Made by a program: the position numbers and the translations under genes
NCBI GenBank assembly: GCA_003574785.1
Contig: QORU01000020.1
Coordinates: 1 to 64,000, forward strand
Direction of reading: 5' to 3'
Source of the DNA: Taklimakanibacter deserti
Lineage (GTDB): Bacteria; Pseudomonadota; Alphaproteobacteria; Rhizobiales; Aestuariivirgaceae
DNA length: 64,000 nucleotides
Shown: positions 1-9,213 of the stretch, piece by piece
Layout: the number at the start of each line of letters is the position of its first letter
How positions within the stretch are numbered: position 1 is the stretch's first letter
Notes under the pieces: generated by a model
What the model was told of the DNA's origin: nothing
Databases searched by the model: none
What the model saw: the letters and a program-made list of their open reading frames with translations, nothing else

Positions 1-1732
1 AGGGCCGGTATAGGTCGCGCCGTTGATGGTCAGAGTGACCGTATCGCCGTCCTGGACGTCGCCACCCACCGTGCCGGTCACGGCCACCGTGCCGCCGGCT
101 TCCGCCGCATTGACGATGTTGTCGGCGGTGATCGCATCAAGCGTAATCGAGGCCGGAGGCGGCGTCGTGTCGACGCTGTAGGTCTGGCTGTCATTCGCCG
201 TCGTGCTGTTGCCGGCCGTATCGGTGGTGGTGACGCTGGCATCGACGGTCACGTTGTCGTCCGCAGCCAGGGCCGAGCCCGGCACATCGATGCTGAAAGC
301 GCCACTCGCGACGGGGCCGGTATAGGTCGCACCATTGATCGTCAGAGTGACCGTGTCGCCGTCCTGGACATCGCCACCCACCGTGCCGGTGACGGCAACC
401 GTGCCGCCGGCTTCCGCCGCATTGAGGATATTGTCGGCGGTGATCGGCGCCAGGGTAATCGAGGCCGGAGGCGGCGTCGTGTCGACGCTGTAGGTCTGGG
501 TGTCGTTAGCGGTCGTGCTGTTGCCGGCTATGTCCGTGGTCGTGACGCTGGCATCGACAGTGAGGTTACTGTCGCTGGTCAGGGACGAGCCCGGGACATC
601 GATGCTGAAAGCGCCGCCCGCGGCGGGGCCGGTATAGGTCGCGCCGTTGATCGTCAGCGTGACCGTGTCGCCGTCCTGGACATCGCCACCCACCGTGCCG
701 GTGACGGCAACCGTGCCGCCAGCCTCTGCCGCATTGACGATGTCGTCGGCGGTGATCGGCGCCAGGGTAATCGAGGCCGAAGGCGGCGTCGTGTCGACGC
801 TGTAGATCTGGCTGTCATTCGCCGTCGTGCTGTTGCCGGCCGTGTCCGTGGTGGTGACGCTGGCATCGACGGTGAAGTTACTGTCGCTGGTCAGAGCCGA
901 GCCCGGGACATCGATGCTGAAGGCGCCGCTGGCGACAGGGCCGGTATAGGTCGAGCCGTTGATCGTCAGAGTGACGGTGTCGCCGTCCTGGACGTCGCCG
1001 CCCACCGTCCCGGTGATGGCCACCGTGCCGCCGGCTTCCGCCGCATTGAGGATGTTGTCGGCGGTGATCGCATCGAGGGTAATCGAGGCCGGAGGCGGCG
1101 TCGTGTCGACGCTGTAGGTCTGGGTGTCGTTGGCCGTAGTGCTGTTGCCGGCTATGTCCGTCGTCGTCACGCTGGCATCGACGGTCACGTTGTCGTCCGC
1201 AGTCAGGGCCGAGCCCGGGACATCGATGCTGAAAGCGCCACTCGCGACGGGGCCGGTATAGGTCGCACCATTGATCGTCAGCGTGACCGTGTCGCCGTCC
1301 TGGACATCGCCACCCACCGTGCCGGTGACGGCAACCGTGCCGCCAGCCTCTGCCGCATTGAGCACATTGTCCGCCGTGATCGCATTGAGCGTGATCGAGG
1401 CCGGAGGCGGCGTCGTGTCGACGCTGTAGGTCTGGGTGTCATTGGCCGTGGTGCTGTTGCCGGCTATGTCCGTCGTCGTCACGCTGGCATCGACGGTCAC
1501 GTTGTCGTCCGCCGCCAGGGCCGAGCCCGGCACATCGATGCTGAAAGCGCCGCCCGCGACAGGGCCGGTGTAAGTCGTGCCATTGATGGTCAGCGTGACG
1601 ATGTCGCCATTGTGCACATCGCCGCCGACGGTGCCGGTCACCGCGACCGTGCCGCCAGCCTCCGCCGCATTGAGGATGCTGTCGGCGGTGATGGTATTGA
1701 GTGTGATCGACGCCGAAGGCGGCGTCGTGTCG
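1..1732. repeat. six in-register 312-bp tandem coding repeats
   Basis: The landmark gccggt recurs at 4, 316, 628, 940, 1252 and 1564, an exact 312-bp period (104 codons). The copies are nearly identical, differing at scattered positions, and continue past the left edge. They encode the Ig-like domains of the RTX protein. Exact period and high identity point to recent duplication or ongoing recombination between units. Confidence 0.93.
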
Positions 1733-3273
1733 ACCAGAACGATGTCTGCCGGGTTCGATACGACGCCCGAGAGATCGGCAGCGTTACCCGCCACGTCCTT
1801 GATGCTGGCCGAATTGAGAGCGAGCCCGGATATTGCGAGATCGGCCGTGTTCTGGCCGGGCGCCACCGTATAAAGGAAAGTGAGTGATGCGGTTCCGGAG
1901 CCCGCCTGATAGATCGCCGTGCCGCCGCCGCTCAAGGAGAGGGTCGGAACACCGCCGGTGACTACGACGGCCTCCGAGAAGGTCAGGGTCAAGGTGATCG
2001 TGTCCGAGGCCTTGAGGGCGCCGTCATTGGCGCCATAGGCCGAGCCGGAAACGATCGGCGCGATCAGGTCGGACGGGCTGAGGCCCAGAAAATCGCCGGC
2101 GCCCAGACTTTCTCTCGAATTGATCCTGATGACCATATCGGCCAGGCCGTCGCCGGTCGTGTCGATGTTCACCAGGGTGGTGCGCGAGGAGGCAGAGTAC
2201 CAGACGCCATAAGGTGCGGGCGACGTGCCCGCCCAGGAAAGGCTGTGGCCCGCGGAAGCGGCGAGGCCGGTGAGGTCGATCTTGTCGCGAAGTCCGGCAT
2301 TGGTGGTTTCGGCCGTGGAGGCGAAGCTGTCGATCGTGTCGCCGGTCGTGGTGCTGAAGCCACGATTGGCGGCCGCCTGAGAATCACCCACAGCATCGAA
2401 CACGTAGCGATCTCCGCCCGCGCCGCCGTTCAGCGCGTCGGCGCCGGCCCCACCAACGAGGACATCGTTGTTGTCTCCCCCGGAAAGGGAATCGTTGCCG
2501 GATTCGCCATAAAGGGTGTCGTCGGCCGTGTCGCCGCGCAGCACATCGTCGCCGTCGCCGCCGTAAATCGTGTCCCTGCCGGTACCGCCGCGCAGCTCGT
2601 CCTTTCCGGAACCCGCTGCATTGGCCGAGGCCGTGCCGCCATAGATGGTGTCGTTGCCGTCTCCGCCATCGACGGTATCATTCCCGGCTTCGCCATAGAG
2701 ACTGTCGTTACCGGCGTCGCCGCGCAGCCCATCGTCCCCGTCGCCGCCGTAAATCGTGTCGCTGCCGGCACCGCCGCGCAGATTGTCCTTTCCGGAACCC
2801 GCGGCATTGGCCGAGGCCGTGCCGCCATAGATGATGTCGTTGCCGTCTCCGCCATCGACGGCATCATTTCCGGCTTCGCCATGGAGGCTGTCGTCGCCGG
2901 TGTCGCCGCGCAAACTGTCGTCGCCGTCACCGCCATAGATCGTGTCGTTGCCGGCGCCGCCGCGCAGATCGTCCTTTCCGGATCCGACGGCGTTGCTCGC
3001 GGCCGTGCCGCCATAAATGACGTCGTTGTTGTCGCCACCGTCGACGACATCGTTGCCGATGCCGGCGACGATCAGGTCGTTGCCGGCCTGACCGAAGAGC
3101 TGGTCGTTTCCACCAGCGCCATCGATTTCGTCATCGCCGGCGCCGGCATTGACGATGTCACCCGCGGAGGTGGTTGCCGACGGGCTGGTCAGGACCCAGG
3201 CCGTCCCGTTCCAGGTAAAAATTCCTAAAGTATTGAATCGCTCGCGAAGCGCCGTTCCCGTGAGCTTGGCCAT
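1..3273 (-). CDS. giant RTX / Ig-like repeat surface or secreted protein, 3' end outside the window
   Basis: The reading frame is open from an ATG at 3273 to the window edge (1091 codons, no stop), so the C-terminus is missing. After about 35 residues come RTX nonapeptides of the GGxGxD type (for example [10 protein letters not shown]), in about 62-residue blocks to near residue 290. A segment like the serralysin C-terminal region follows ([19 protein letters not shown]), then a divergent Ig-like domain (VAGNAADLS), then at least six 104-residue Ig-like repeats with motifs [17 protein letters not shown] and [15 protein letters not shown] repeats bind calcium after type I export, and the divergent ABC/HlyD pair at 3577 is the likely exporter. 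No Sec signal is seen; a type I signal would lie at the unseen C-terminus. RTX repeats near the N-terminus are unusual, since they normally sit close to the C-terminus. A biofilm adhesin role is inference. Confidence 0.88.
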   Translation of the reverse strand, partial: MAKLTGTALRERFNTLGIFTWNGTAWVLTSPSATTSAGDIVNAGAGDDEIDGAGGNDQLFGQAGNDLIVAGIGNDVVDGGDNNDVIYGGTAASNAVGSGKDDLRGGAGNDTIYGGDGDDSLRGDTGDDSLHGEAGNDAVDGGDGNDIIYGGTASANAAGSGKDNLRGGAGSDTIYGGDGDDGLRGDAGNDSLYGEAGNDTVDGGDGNDTIYGGTASANAAGSGKDELRGGTGRDTIYGGDGDDVLRGDTADDTLYGESGNDSLSGGDNNDVLVGGAGADALNGGAGGDRYVFDAVGDSQAAANRGFSTTTGDTIDSFASTAETTNAGLRDKIDLTGLAASAGHSLSWAGTSPAPYGVWYSASSRTTLVNIDTTGDGLADMVIRINSRESLGAGDFLGLSPSDLIAPIVSGSAYGANDGALKASDTITLTLTFSEAVVVTGGVPTLSLSGGGTAIYQAGSGTASLTFLYTVAPGQNTADLAISGLALNSASIKDVAGNAADLSGVVSNPADIVLVDTTPPSASITLNTITADSILNAAEAGGTVAVTGTVGGDVHNGDIVTLTINGTTYTGPVAGGAFSIDVPGSALAADDNVTVDASVTTTDIAGNSTTANDTQTYSVDTTPPPASITLNAITADNVLNAAEAGGTVAVTGTVGGDVQDGDTVTLTINGATYTGPVASGAFSIDVPGSALTADDNVTVDASVTTTDIAGNSTTANDTQTYSVDTTPPPASITLDAITADNILNAAEAGGTVAITGTVGGDVQDGDTVTLTINGSTYTGPVASGAFSIDVPGSALTSDSNFTVDASVTTTDTAGNSTTANDSQIYSVDTTPPSASITLAPITADDIVNAAEAGGTVAVTGTVGGDVQDGDTVTLTINGATYTGPAAGGAFSIDVPGSSLTSDSNLTVDASVTTTDIAGNSTTANDTQTYSVDTTPPPASITLAPITADNILNAAEAGGTVAVTGTVGGDVQDGDTVTLTINGATYTGPVASGAFSIDVPGSALAADDNVTVDASVTTTDTAGNSTTANDSQTYSVDTTPPPASITLDAITADNIVNAAEAGGTVAVTGTVGGDVQDGDTVTLTINGATYTGP
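2455..3012. repeat. three 186-bp RTX-coding repeats
   Basis: The landmark ccgccata recurs with the same spacing (its cata at 2640, 2826 and 3012), an exact 186-bp period or 62 codons. Each unit encodes several GGxGxDxxx nonapeptides plus a spacer of the type [15 protein letters not shown] partly matching fourth unit begins near 2455. Confidence 0.85.
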
Positions 3274-3576
3274 ATCGAGATCCCGCTGATTTTGAAGTCG
3301 CCGTCAGATGCTTGCAGAGTCGGATCAGAGGAACGCTAGGCAACCAGTTTCTTGTCCGCCACCCCCAAATGGGGGATGACATAATTATTAACCGAAGGTA
3401 AGCATATATCTTACGCTGCGCAAGGCAGCTCCGACACAAGGACAGGTTGCTCTGACGAAACTCGGGACGGCGGCCGATTCGGACAGGTCATTCCACGCGT
3501 CCGGGCGATTGTCCTGGGCGGGATGCGGTTTGCTTGGCCGGTCGCGCCTGGATTTCCCTAGCCGGCGCGAAGCCAA
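3274..3576. promoter_or_regulatory. divergent intergenic region between RTX gene and its exporter
   Basis: This 303-bp gap must hold both divergent promoters. It is locally AT-rich around 3380-3415. Two inverted repeats are visible: CCCCC-AAAT-GGGGG at 3362-3375 and GTAAG-N7-CTTAC at 3398-3414. No convincing -35/-10 pair could be assigned. No RNA gene or small ORF of note is seen. Confidence 0.5.
3362..3375. promoter_or_regulatory. candidate operator, CCCC-N6-GGGG palindrome
   Basis: A 14-bp palindrome CCCCCAAATGGGGG lies 88 bp upstream of the RTX start codon and about 200 bp upstream of the ABC transporter start. The same CCCC-N6-GGGG layout with an AATG core recurs before the fasciclin gene at 6763-6776. 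The binding protein is unknown; an activator or repressor site is inferred. Confidence 0.4.
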
Positions 3577-5343
3577 ATGAGCCAGGCACCACTAGCCAAC
3601 GGCAAGATGGCGCCGAAACCGGTGCTGGCGGCGGCCCTTGCCCATTTCAGAACGGCCTTCACCGCCATCGGCCTCATCAGCGGCGCCATCAATATCCTGG
3701 CGCTCACGGGCTCGTTCTTCATGCTGCAGGTCTATGACCGGGTGCTGCCCAGCCGCAGCATCCCCACCTTGCTGGCGCTGGCGCTCCTCGCCGGAACCCT
3801 GTTCCTGTTCCAGGGGATATTGGAACTCATCCGATCACGGCTTCTCGGCCGCATAGGCCTCGCCCTCGATCGCCGGCTGAGCGGACAAGTCTATTCCGCC
3901 CTGCTTCTTGCCCCGCTGAGGGCCAGATCGTCGGGCGACGGCCTGCAGCCGCTCAGAGACCTGGATCAAGTGCGATCCTTCATGTCGAGCGTCGGTCCGA
4001 CGGCGCTCTTCGACCTGCCCTGGGTGCCGCTCTATCTCGCCATCTGCTTTCTCTTTCACTTCTGGATCGGTGTAGCGGCCCTCGCAGGGGCAATCCTCTT
4101 ATGCGGCCTGACGCTCCTGACGGAGCTGCGCACGAGAGAGCCGACCAGGCTCGCCGGCAACCATGCGGCGAGCCGCAACGCGTTCGCCGAGGCGAGCCGG
4201 CGCAATGCCGAGGTCGTGCACGCCATGGGCTTCGGCGAGCGGATCGCGGAGCGATGGTCGGCGATAAACCGCGAATATCTCGATGCCCAGGCCAGGGCCA
4301 GCGACGTGACCGGCGCGCTCGGCACCGCCTCGCGGGTCTTGCGGCTGGCGCTTCAGTCCGGGGTGCTCGGCATCGGCGCCTATCTGGTGATCCACCAGGA
4401 AGCATCGGGCGGGATCATGATCGCGGGCTCGATCATCCTGAGCCGCGCCCTGGCGCCGATCGAACTCTCCATCGCGCATTGGAAGGGCTTCGTCTCGGCG
4501 CGGCAGAGCTGGGGCAGGCTGAAGTCGCTCCTGGCGGCGTTCCCGGCGAACGAGGTCAGCGTCGCCCTGCCACAGCCAGGCTCGGCGCTGACGGTCGACG
4601 GCATCAGTGTCACGCCGCCCGGGGAAAGACGCCTCGTCGTCCATGATATCAGCTTCATGCTGACGAAAGGCGCAGGGCTCGCCATCATCGGACCGAGCGC
4701 ATCGGGCAAGTCGTCTCTCGCGCGCGCCTTGGCGGGCGTGTGGCAGCCGGCGGCCGGCCATGTGCGCCTGGATGGCGCATCCCTCGACCAATGGGATCCG
4801 GCCGAGAGAGGAAAGCATGTCGGCTATCTGCCACAGGACGTTCAGCTCTTCGACGGCACGATCGCGGAGAACATCGCCCGCTTCGAGACGAATCCGCCGG
4901 CCCGCAAGATCATCGATGCCGCGAAAGCGGCGGGCGTCCACGGGCTCATCGTCGGCATGAGAGAGGGCTACGACACGCGCGTCGGCGAATCGGGATCGGC
5001 ATTGTCCTCCGGGCAGCGGCAGCGCATCGCCCTGGCGCGCGCCCTCTACGACAATCCGTTCCTCGTCGTGCTGGACGAGCCCAACTCCAATCTCGATGCC
5101 GATGGCGAGGCGGCGCTCACCGAAGCCATCAAGGGCATTCGAACGAGAGGCGGCATCGCCGTCGTGGTCGCGCATCGCCCGAGCGCGCTTGCGGCACTGG
5201 ACCAGATACTGGTGCTGGCCAACGGGCGGGCACAGGCCTTTGGCGCGAAGGACGAAGTAATGGGCGCCATGAGCCGGCCAAAGACCGGTCACGCTCCGCC
5301 CTTGAAGATCGTCCCCTCGACGGAAGCGGCGGGCGCGTCATGA
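3577..5343 (+). CDS. type I secretion ABC transporter, permease/ATPase (PrtD-like)
   Basis: 588 residues, the usual length for PrtD/AprD-type exporters without an N-terminal peptidase domain. An N-terminal membrane domain (about residues 20-300) carries the family motif FMLQVYDRVLPS. The ATPase domain has Walker A GPSASGKSS near residue 372, signature LSSGQRQR near 477 and Walker B LVVLDEPNSNLD near 495. It should sit in the inner membrane and drive export of an unfolded RTX substrate. The gene diverges from the RTX repeat protein and overlaps the HlyD-type adaptor gene by ATGA, so the two are translationally coupled. No outer-membrane TolC-like partner is encoded in the window. No strong Shine-Dalgarno sequence precedes the ATG; a start further upstream in frame is not obvious. 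Confidence 0.93.
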   Translation: MSQAPLANGKMAPKPVLAAALAHFRTAFTAIGLISGAINILALTGSFFMLQVYDRVLPSRSIPTLLALALLAGTLFLFQGILELIRSRLLGRIGLALDRRLSGQVYSALLLAPLRARSSGDGLQPLRDLDQVRSFMSSVGPTALFDLPWVPLYLAICFLFHFWIGVAALAGAILLCGLTLLTELRTREPTRLAGNHAASRNAFAEASRRNAEVVHAMGFGERIAERWSAINREYLDAQARASDVTGALGTASRVLRLALQSGVLGIGAYLVIHQEASGGIMIAGSIILSRALAPIELSIAHWKGFVSARQSWGRLKSLLAAFPANEVSVALPQPGSALTVDGISVTPPGERRLVVHDISFMLTKGAGLAIIGPSASGKSSLARALAGVWQPAAGHVRLDGASLDQWDPAERGKHVGYLPQDVQLFDGTIAENIARFETNPPARKIIDAAKAAGVHGLIVGMREGYDTRVGESGSALSSGQRQRIALARALYDNPFLVVLDEPNSNLDADGEAALTEAIKGIRTRGGIAVVVAHRPSALAALDQILVLANGRAQAFGAKDEVMGAMSRPKTGHAPPLKIVPSTEAAGAS

Positions 5344-6653
5344 CGGCCGGCAAGCCCAGCGCCGATCCCGATCGGTCCATCAAGAAATACATGCTGGCCG
5401 CGGCGGCGACCCTGGTTCTGCTTGTCGGCGGCATGGGTGGGCTTTCGGCGATGACCGAGCTGTCGGGCGCGGTCATCGCGCAGGGAACGCTCGTCGTCGA
5501 TTCGAATGTCAAGAAGGTGCAGCATCCGACGGGCGGGGTCGTCGGCGCCATCAATGTGCGCGAAGGCGACAATGTCAGAGCCGGAGACGTCCTCGTCCGG
5601 CTCGATGAAACCGTGACCAAGGCCAATCTCGCGATCGTGGCGAAGAGCCTCGACGAGCTCAGGGCGCGGCTCGCAAGGCTCGAAGCCGAGCGCGACGGAA
5701 AAGACGGCGTCCGGTTTCCGGAAGATCTTCTGGCGCGCCGCGACGATACCGGCGTCGCCGGCATTCTGGCCGGCGAAACATCGCTGTTCGCGCTCAGGCG
5801 CGATGCGCGCCATGGACAGAAATCGCAGCTGCGCGAGCGGATTTCCCAACTGGCCGAGGAGACGGCCGGGCTCAACGAGCAGAAGACCGCGAAGACCAGA
5901 GAGATCGAGCTCATCGGGCGCGAGCTCGAGAGCATCCGCACCTTGTGGCAGAGCAAGCTGGTCTCACTCGACCGCCTGACCGCGCTCGAACGCGATGCCA
6001 CGCGCCTCACGGGCGAGCACGGGCAGCTGATATCGGCGATCGCGCAGACCAAAGGCCGCAGCAGCGAGATCGAGCTGCAGATCATCCAGGTCGACCAGGA
6101 TCTGCGCAGCGAGGTGGCAGGCGAGCTGCGCGAGGTCCAGGCCCGGATCGCCGAGCTTGTCGAACGCAAGGTCGCGGCCGAGGATCAATTGAAGCGGATA
6201 GACATACGAAGCCCGCAAAACGGGATCGTCCATCAGCTGATGATCCATACGATCGGCGGGGTCATCACTGCCGGTGAGCCTATCATGATGATCGTGCCGG
6301 TCAGCGACGAATCGACGGTCGAAGCCCGCATCGCCCCTCAGGACATCGATCAGGTCGCGCATGGCCAGAAGGCGCTGGTGCGCCTTTCGGCCTTCAACCA
6401 GCAGACCACGCCCGAGCTGATCGGCCTTGTCGCGAAGGTCGCGGCCGATCTCACGGTCGATCAGAAGTCCGGGGCGGAATACTATTCGGCCCGCATTCAA
6501 CTGCCCAAGGAAGAAGTGTCGAAGCTCGGCGATTTGTCCCTCGCAGCTGGAATGCCGGCGGAAGTATTCCTGCAGACGCGGGAGCGCACCGTGCTGTCAT
6601 ATCTGGTCGAGCCGCTGTCCGATCAGATGAACCGGGCGTTCCGCGAAGATTAG
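5340..6653 (+). CDS. type I secretion periplasmic adaptor (HlyD family)
   Basis: 437 residues from the ATG that overlaps the ABC transporter stop (ATGA at 5340-5343). The frame is also open further upstream, but that part lies inside the ABC gene and is a shadow. A short cytoplasmic N-terminus is followed by one membrane helix (about residues 17-40), a lipoyl-like half (GAVIAQGTLVVDSNVKKVQH, VREGDNVRAGDVLVRLDE), a long charged coiled-coil (about 85-270) and a beta-barrel region ending LVEPLSDQMNRAFRED, typical of HlyD/PrtE adaptors. It bridges the ABC exporter to an outer-membrane channel. Operon position makes the divergent RTX protein the likely cargo. Confidence 0.93.
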   Translation: MTAGKPSADPDRSIKKYMLAAAATLVLLVGGMGGLSAMTELSGAVIAQGTLVVDSNVKKVQHPTGGVVGAINVREGDNVRAGDVLVRLDETVTKANLAIVAKSLDELRARLARLEAERDGKDGVRFPEDLLARRDDTGVAGILAGETSLFALRRDARHGQKSQLRERISQLAEETAGLNEQKTAKTREIELIGRELESIRTLWQSKLVSLDRLTALERDATRLTGEHGQLISAIAQTKGRSSEIELQIIQVDQDLRSEVAGELREVQARIAELVERKVAAEDQLKRIDIRSPQNGIVHQLMIHTIGGVITAGEPIMMIVPVSDESTVEARIAPQDIDQVAHGQKALVRLSAFNQQTTPELIGLVAKVAADLTVDQKSGAEYYSARIQLPKEEVSKLGDLSLAAGMPAEVFLQTRERTVLSYLVEPLSDQMNRAFRED

Positions 6654-6759
6654 CCGCAAGTCTCGCTTCCAGGACCCGCACCGCGACGATCCGCAAGGGC
6701 CATGCCCCAGCCTGTTCGGCGTCCTGAAACTTTATGCCCGGCTCATCCGTCAATAGGAA

Positions 6760-6780
6760 TGTCCCCGAATGAGGGGGACA
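6760..6780. promoter_or_regulatory. candidate operator, TGTCCCC-N7-GGGGACA inverted repeat
   Basis: Perfect 7-bp arms TGTCCCC (6760-6766) and GGGGACA (6774-6780) flank GAATGAG, 32 bp before the fasciclin start codon. Read as CCCC-N6-GGGG with an AATG core (6763-6776), it matches the palindrome at 3362-3375 between the RTX gene and its exporter. A common regulator is inferred; an RNA hairpin in the leader is an alternative. Confidence 0.4.
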
Positions 6781-6812
6781 CCGCAACTGAACCTCAAAAA
6801 CGGAACAGTCCC

Positions 6813-7364
6813 ATGATGACCCTTCGCGCTGCGCTTTGCGCCACCCTCCTGTCTGTCTGCGCCACGTCGGCATTCGCCGGCAATCCCAATGTGGGCGGTG
6901 CGCCCATGTTCGAAAACAAGAACATCATCCAGAATGCCGTGAACTCCAAGGACCATACGACCCTCGTCGCCGCGGTGAAGGCGGCAGGCCTCGTCGACAC
7001 GCTGCAGACGCCTGGGCCCTTCACCGTGCTGGCGCCCGTGAACAAGGCTTTTACGGCGCTTCCCGCCGGCACGGTCGACAATCTGCTCAAGCCCCAAAAC
7101 AAGGCCACGCTGGTCAAGGTTCTCACCTGCCATGTGATCCCGGCCAAGGCGCTGAGCTCGGCCATCAAGAAGATGGTGAATGACGACGGCGGCGTGCATG
7201 TCGTCGAGACGGTGGGCGGATGCCAGCTCAAGCTTTCGCTGAAAGGCAACAAGGTGCGCATCACCGATGAGAATGGCGGCGTAGCCCGCGTCACGATCGC
7301 CGATGTCAAGCAGTCGAACGGCGTCATCCATGTGATCGACAAGGTTCTCCTGCCGAAGAGCTGA
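6813..7364 (+). CDS. secreted fasciclin (FAS1) domain protein
   Basis: 183 residues starting at the first of two adjacent ATGs, which gives a clean Sec signal peptide (MMTLRAALCATLL...TSAFA, cleavage near residue 21); the in-frame upstream extension would bury it. One FAS1 domain follows, with the H1 motif FTVLAPVNKAFTALP and the H2-like ending NGVIHVIDKVLLP. Two cysteines (LTCHV, GGCQL) may form a disulfide. FAS1 domains mediate adhesion to surfaces or polymers in the periplasm or outside the cell. It follows the type I secretion pair after a 159-bp gap containing a palindrome, so it has its own control. A hairpin follows the stop. Confidence 0.9.
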   Translation: MMTLRAALCATLLSVCATSAFAGNPNVGGAPMFENKNIIQNAVNSKDHTTLVAAVKAAGLVDTLQTPGPFTVLAPVNKAFTALPAGTVDNLLKPQNKATLVKVLTCHVIPAKALSSAIKKMVNDDGGVHVVETVGGCQLKLSLKGNKVRITDENGGVARVTIADVKQSNGVIHVIDKVLLPKS

Positions 7365-7380
7365 GTCACACCGGAAACGA

Positions 7381-7414
7381 GCCTCTCCGGCGCGCTCGAT
7401 GGCGCCGGAGAGGC
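7381..7414 (+). terminator. strong hairpin after the fasciclin gene
   Basis: A perfect 13-bp stem GCCTCTCCGGCGC (7381-7393) / GCGCCGGAGAGGC (7402-7414) with an 8-nt loop begins 16 bp after the fasciclin stop. There is no T tract, so it is either a U-less terminator or a stabilising hairpin before the cytochrome gene. Confidence 0.6.
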
Positions 7415-7436
7415 CTCATGCACAGGGACCACCACC

Positions 7437-8162
7437 ATGCCGGATCGGCCATACAATCCCGGACGACTGATCAAGCGGCAAAAGCTCGCGACCCGCGTGA
7501 CGCATTGGACATGGGCGGTGTGCCTGTTCTTCCTGCTGCTGTCCGGTCTGCAGATCTTCAACGCGCATCCCGCCCTCTATCTCGGCGATCAATCGGGCTT
7601 CACTTACGAGAACGCGATCCTCGAGATCGAAGGCTTTCCGTCCTGGCTGATCATCCCCTCGACGCAAGACCTGGCGACGGGCCGCGTCGTGCATTTCTTC
7701 TTTGCCTGGATCCTGGTGATGACGCTCGCTTTATGGCTCGTTGCATCCCTCTTCAACCGTCACTTGCGCAAGGATCTCCTGCCCACGGCGCGCGATGCCA
7801 AGAACCTCGTCCCCGATATTCGCGACCACCTCAAGCTTCGCTTCATTCACGCGGTGCGTTACTCGCCCTTGCAGAAGCTCGCTTATGGCGGCGTGCTGTT
7901 CGTGCTCTTCCCCCTGATCATCCTCACCGGCCTTGCGATGTCGCCGGGCATGAATGCCGTGATGCCGTGGCTGCCTGAGCTCTTTGGCGGCCGGCAGAGC
8001 GCGCGCACCGTCCATTTCGCCGTCATGGTCCTGCTGGTCCTGTTCTTCGTCGTGCACATGGCGATGATCCTGCTCGCGGGACCTTTCAACGAATTGCGCT
8101 CGATCGTCACCGGGCGCTATCGCCTGTCGCCGCGACGCAAGAGCGAGGCATCCCATGGCTAG
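7437..8162 (+). CDS. membrane cytochrome b subunit (b561 / Ni-Fe hydrogenase cytochrome b type)
   Basis: 241 residues with about four hydrophobic helices and histidines placed as in the Ni_hydr_CYTB family: TRVTHWTW in helix 1, GRVVHFFFAW in helix 2, then ARTVHFAV and FVVHMAMI in the last helix. It likely holds two b haems in the inner membrane and passes electrons between the quinone pool and a periplasmic partner. It overlaps by 8 bp the next gene, a molybdopterin oxidoreductase, which is the obvious partner. Electron direction cannot be told from sequence. Confidence 0.85.
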   Translation: MPDRPYNPGRLIKRQKLATRVTHWTWAVCLFFLLLSGLQIFNAHPALYLGDQSGFTYENAILEIEGFPSWLIIPSTQDLATGRVVHFFFAWILVMTLALWLVASLFNRHLRKDLLPTARDAKNLVPDIRDHLKLRFIHAVRYSPLQKLAYGGVLFVLFPLIILTGLAMSPGMNAVMPWLPELFGGRQSARTVHFAVMVLLVLFFVVHMAMILLAGPFNELRSIVTGRYRLSPRRKSEASHG

Positions 8163-8946
8163 GCTGGTCCTCACGCGGCGGTCCCTGCTGCGCGCCGGTC
8201 TCGCCTCGGCCGCGGCCCTCCCCTTGGGCGGCTGCGACGCCTTTGATTTCTTGAAAGACCGCGAGAACGCCATGCGCGACTTCATGATCGGCATGAACAA
8301 GCTGACCTACAGGACGCAACGCCTCCTGCAATCGCCCGACCTGCTGGCTCCGGAATTCGCCGAAGCGGATATCAGGCAGGACCAGCATCCCAACGGGTCC
8401 ATCGAACCCGATACCGATGACTATCTGACACTGCTGCAAGGGAATTTCACCGACTATCAGCTCATGGTGGACGGCCTCGTCGAGCGGCCCATGCGCTTCA
8501 CGCTCGATGCGCTCCGCGCCATGCCGTCACGGACACAGATCACCCGGCATGATTGCGTGGAAGGCTGGAGCTGCATCGCCAAATGGCAGGGCACGCCCTT
8601 GCAGCACATCCTCGATCAGGTGGGCGTCAAGCCTCATGCCCGCTATGTCGTCTTCCATTGTTTCGATGCGATCGAGAGAAGCCTCAGCGGCGAAATTCTC
8701 TATTACGAGTCCATCGACCTCATCGATGCCCGCCACCCGCAGACGATCCTCGCCTATGTCATGAACGACAAGCCGTTGCCCGTCGCCAATGGGGCGCCCT
8801 TGCGGGTCCGGGTCGAACGCCAGCTCGGCTACAAGATGGCCAAATACATCCGCCGCATCGAGCTCGTGTCCGACTTTGGCCAGATCGGAGAGGGCCACGG
8901 CAGCTATTGGGCCGATCGCGGCTATGAATGGTATGCCGGCATCTGA
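8155..8946 (+). CDS. exported molybdopterin-dependent oxidoreductase (sulfite oxidase / YedY fold)
   Basis: 263 residues. The N-terminus LTRRSLLRAG is a twin-arginine signal, and the LGGC that follows (Cys near residue 25) looks like a lipobox, so a Tat-exported lipoprotein is possible. The catalytic part has the SUOX-fold motif RHDCVEGWSCIAKWQG; a Cys in this segment is the expected molybdenum ligand. The ending with GYKMAKYIRRIELV and a Tyr/Trp-rich tail fits the family. The substrate is unknown; MsrP (methionine sulfoxide reduction) is a distant relative, but its usual partner MsrQ is not the cytochrome found here. It is coupled to the upstream cytochrome b gene. Confidence 0.83.
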   Translation: MARLVLTRRSLLRAGLASAAALPLGGCDAFDFLKDRENAMRDFMIGMNKLTYRTQRLLQSPDLLAPEFAEADIRQDQHPNGSIEPDTDDYLTLLQGNFTDYQLMVDGLVERPMRFTLDALRAMPSRTQITRHDCVEGWSCIAKWQGTPLQHILDQVGVKPHARYVVFHCFDAIERSLSGEILYYESIDLIDARHPQTILAYVMNDKPLPVANGAPLRVRVERQLGYKMAKYIRRIELVSDFGQIGEGHGSYWADRGYEWYAGI

Positions 8947-8983
8947 GCCGCGGAGATCACACCGGTTTTCGCCAGAGAGTGAG

Positions 8984-9059
<76 letters not shown>

Positions 9060-9213
9060 ACACTGGGTTTTCGAACGGGCGGCTTCTCGCCCTCGAATTG
9101 GGATGCCGCGCAGGCTCGTCTCAGCCTTGCGAAGCGGGCGGAAACTAGTGCCGCCCTCGGCATTTAGCAAGCAAAACTTGCCGCCCTCTGCGCTAAGCGG
9201 GGAGAGGCAAAAA

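Noticed and set aside
1..1732. Regular repeats that might suggest a CRISPR array
   Set aside because: The period is 312 bp, the units are coding and continuous, and there are no short repeats with unique spacers.
2245..3228. Long plus-strand open frame (327 residues) over the RTX region
   Set aside because: It is the antisense of RTX repeats; its Val/Ala/Ile-rich repeats mirror the minus-strand nonapeptides, and the minus frame carries the domains and the start.
4740..5339. Upstream extension of the HlyD frame
   Set aside because: It lies within the ABC transporter gene and has no export or adaptor features; the ATGA overlap start gives the normal adaptor length.
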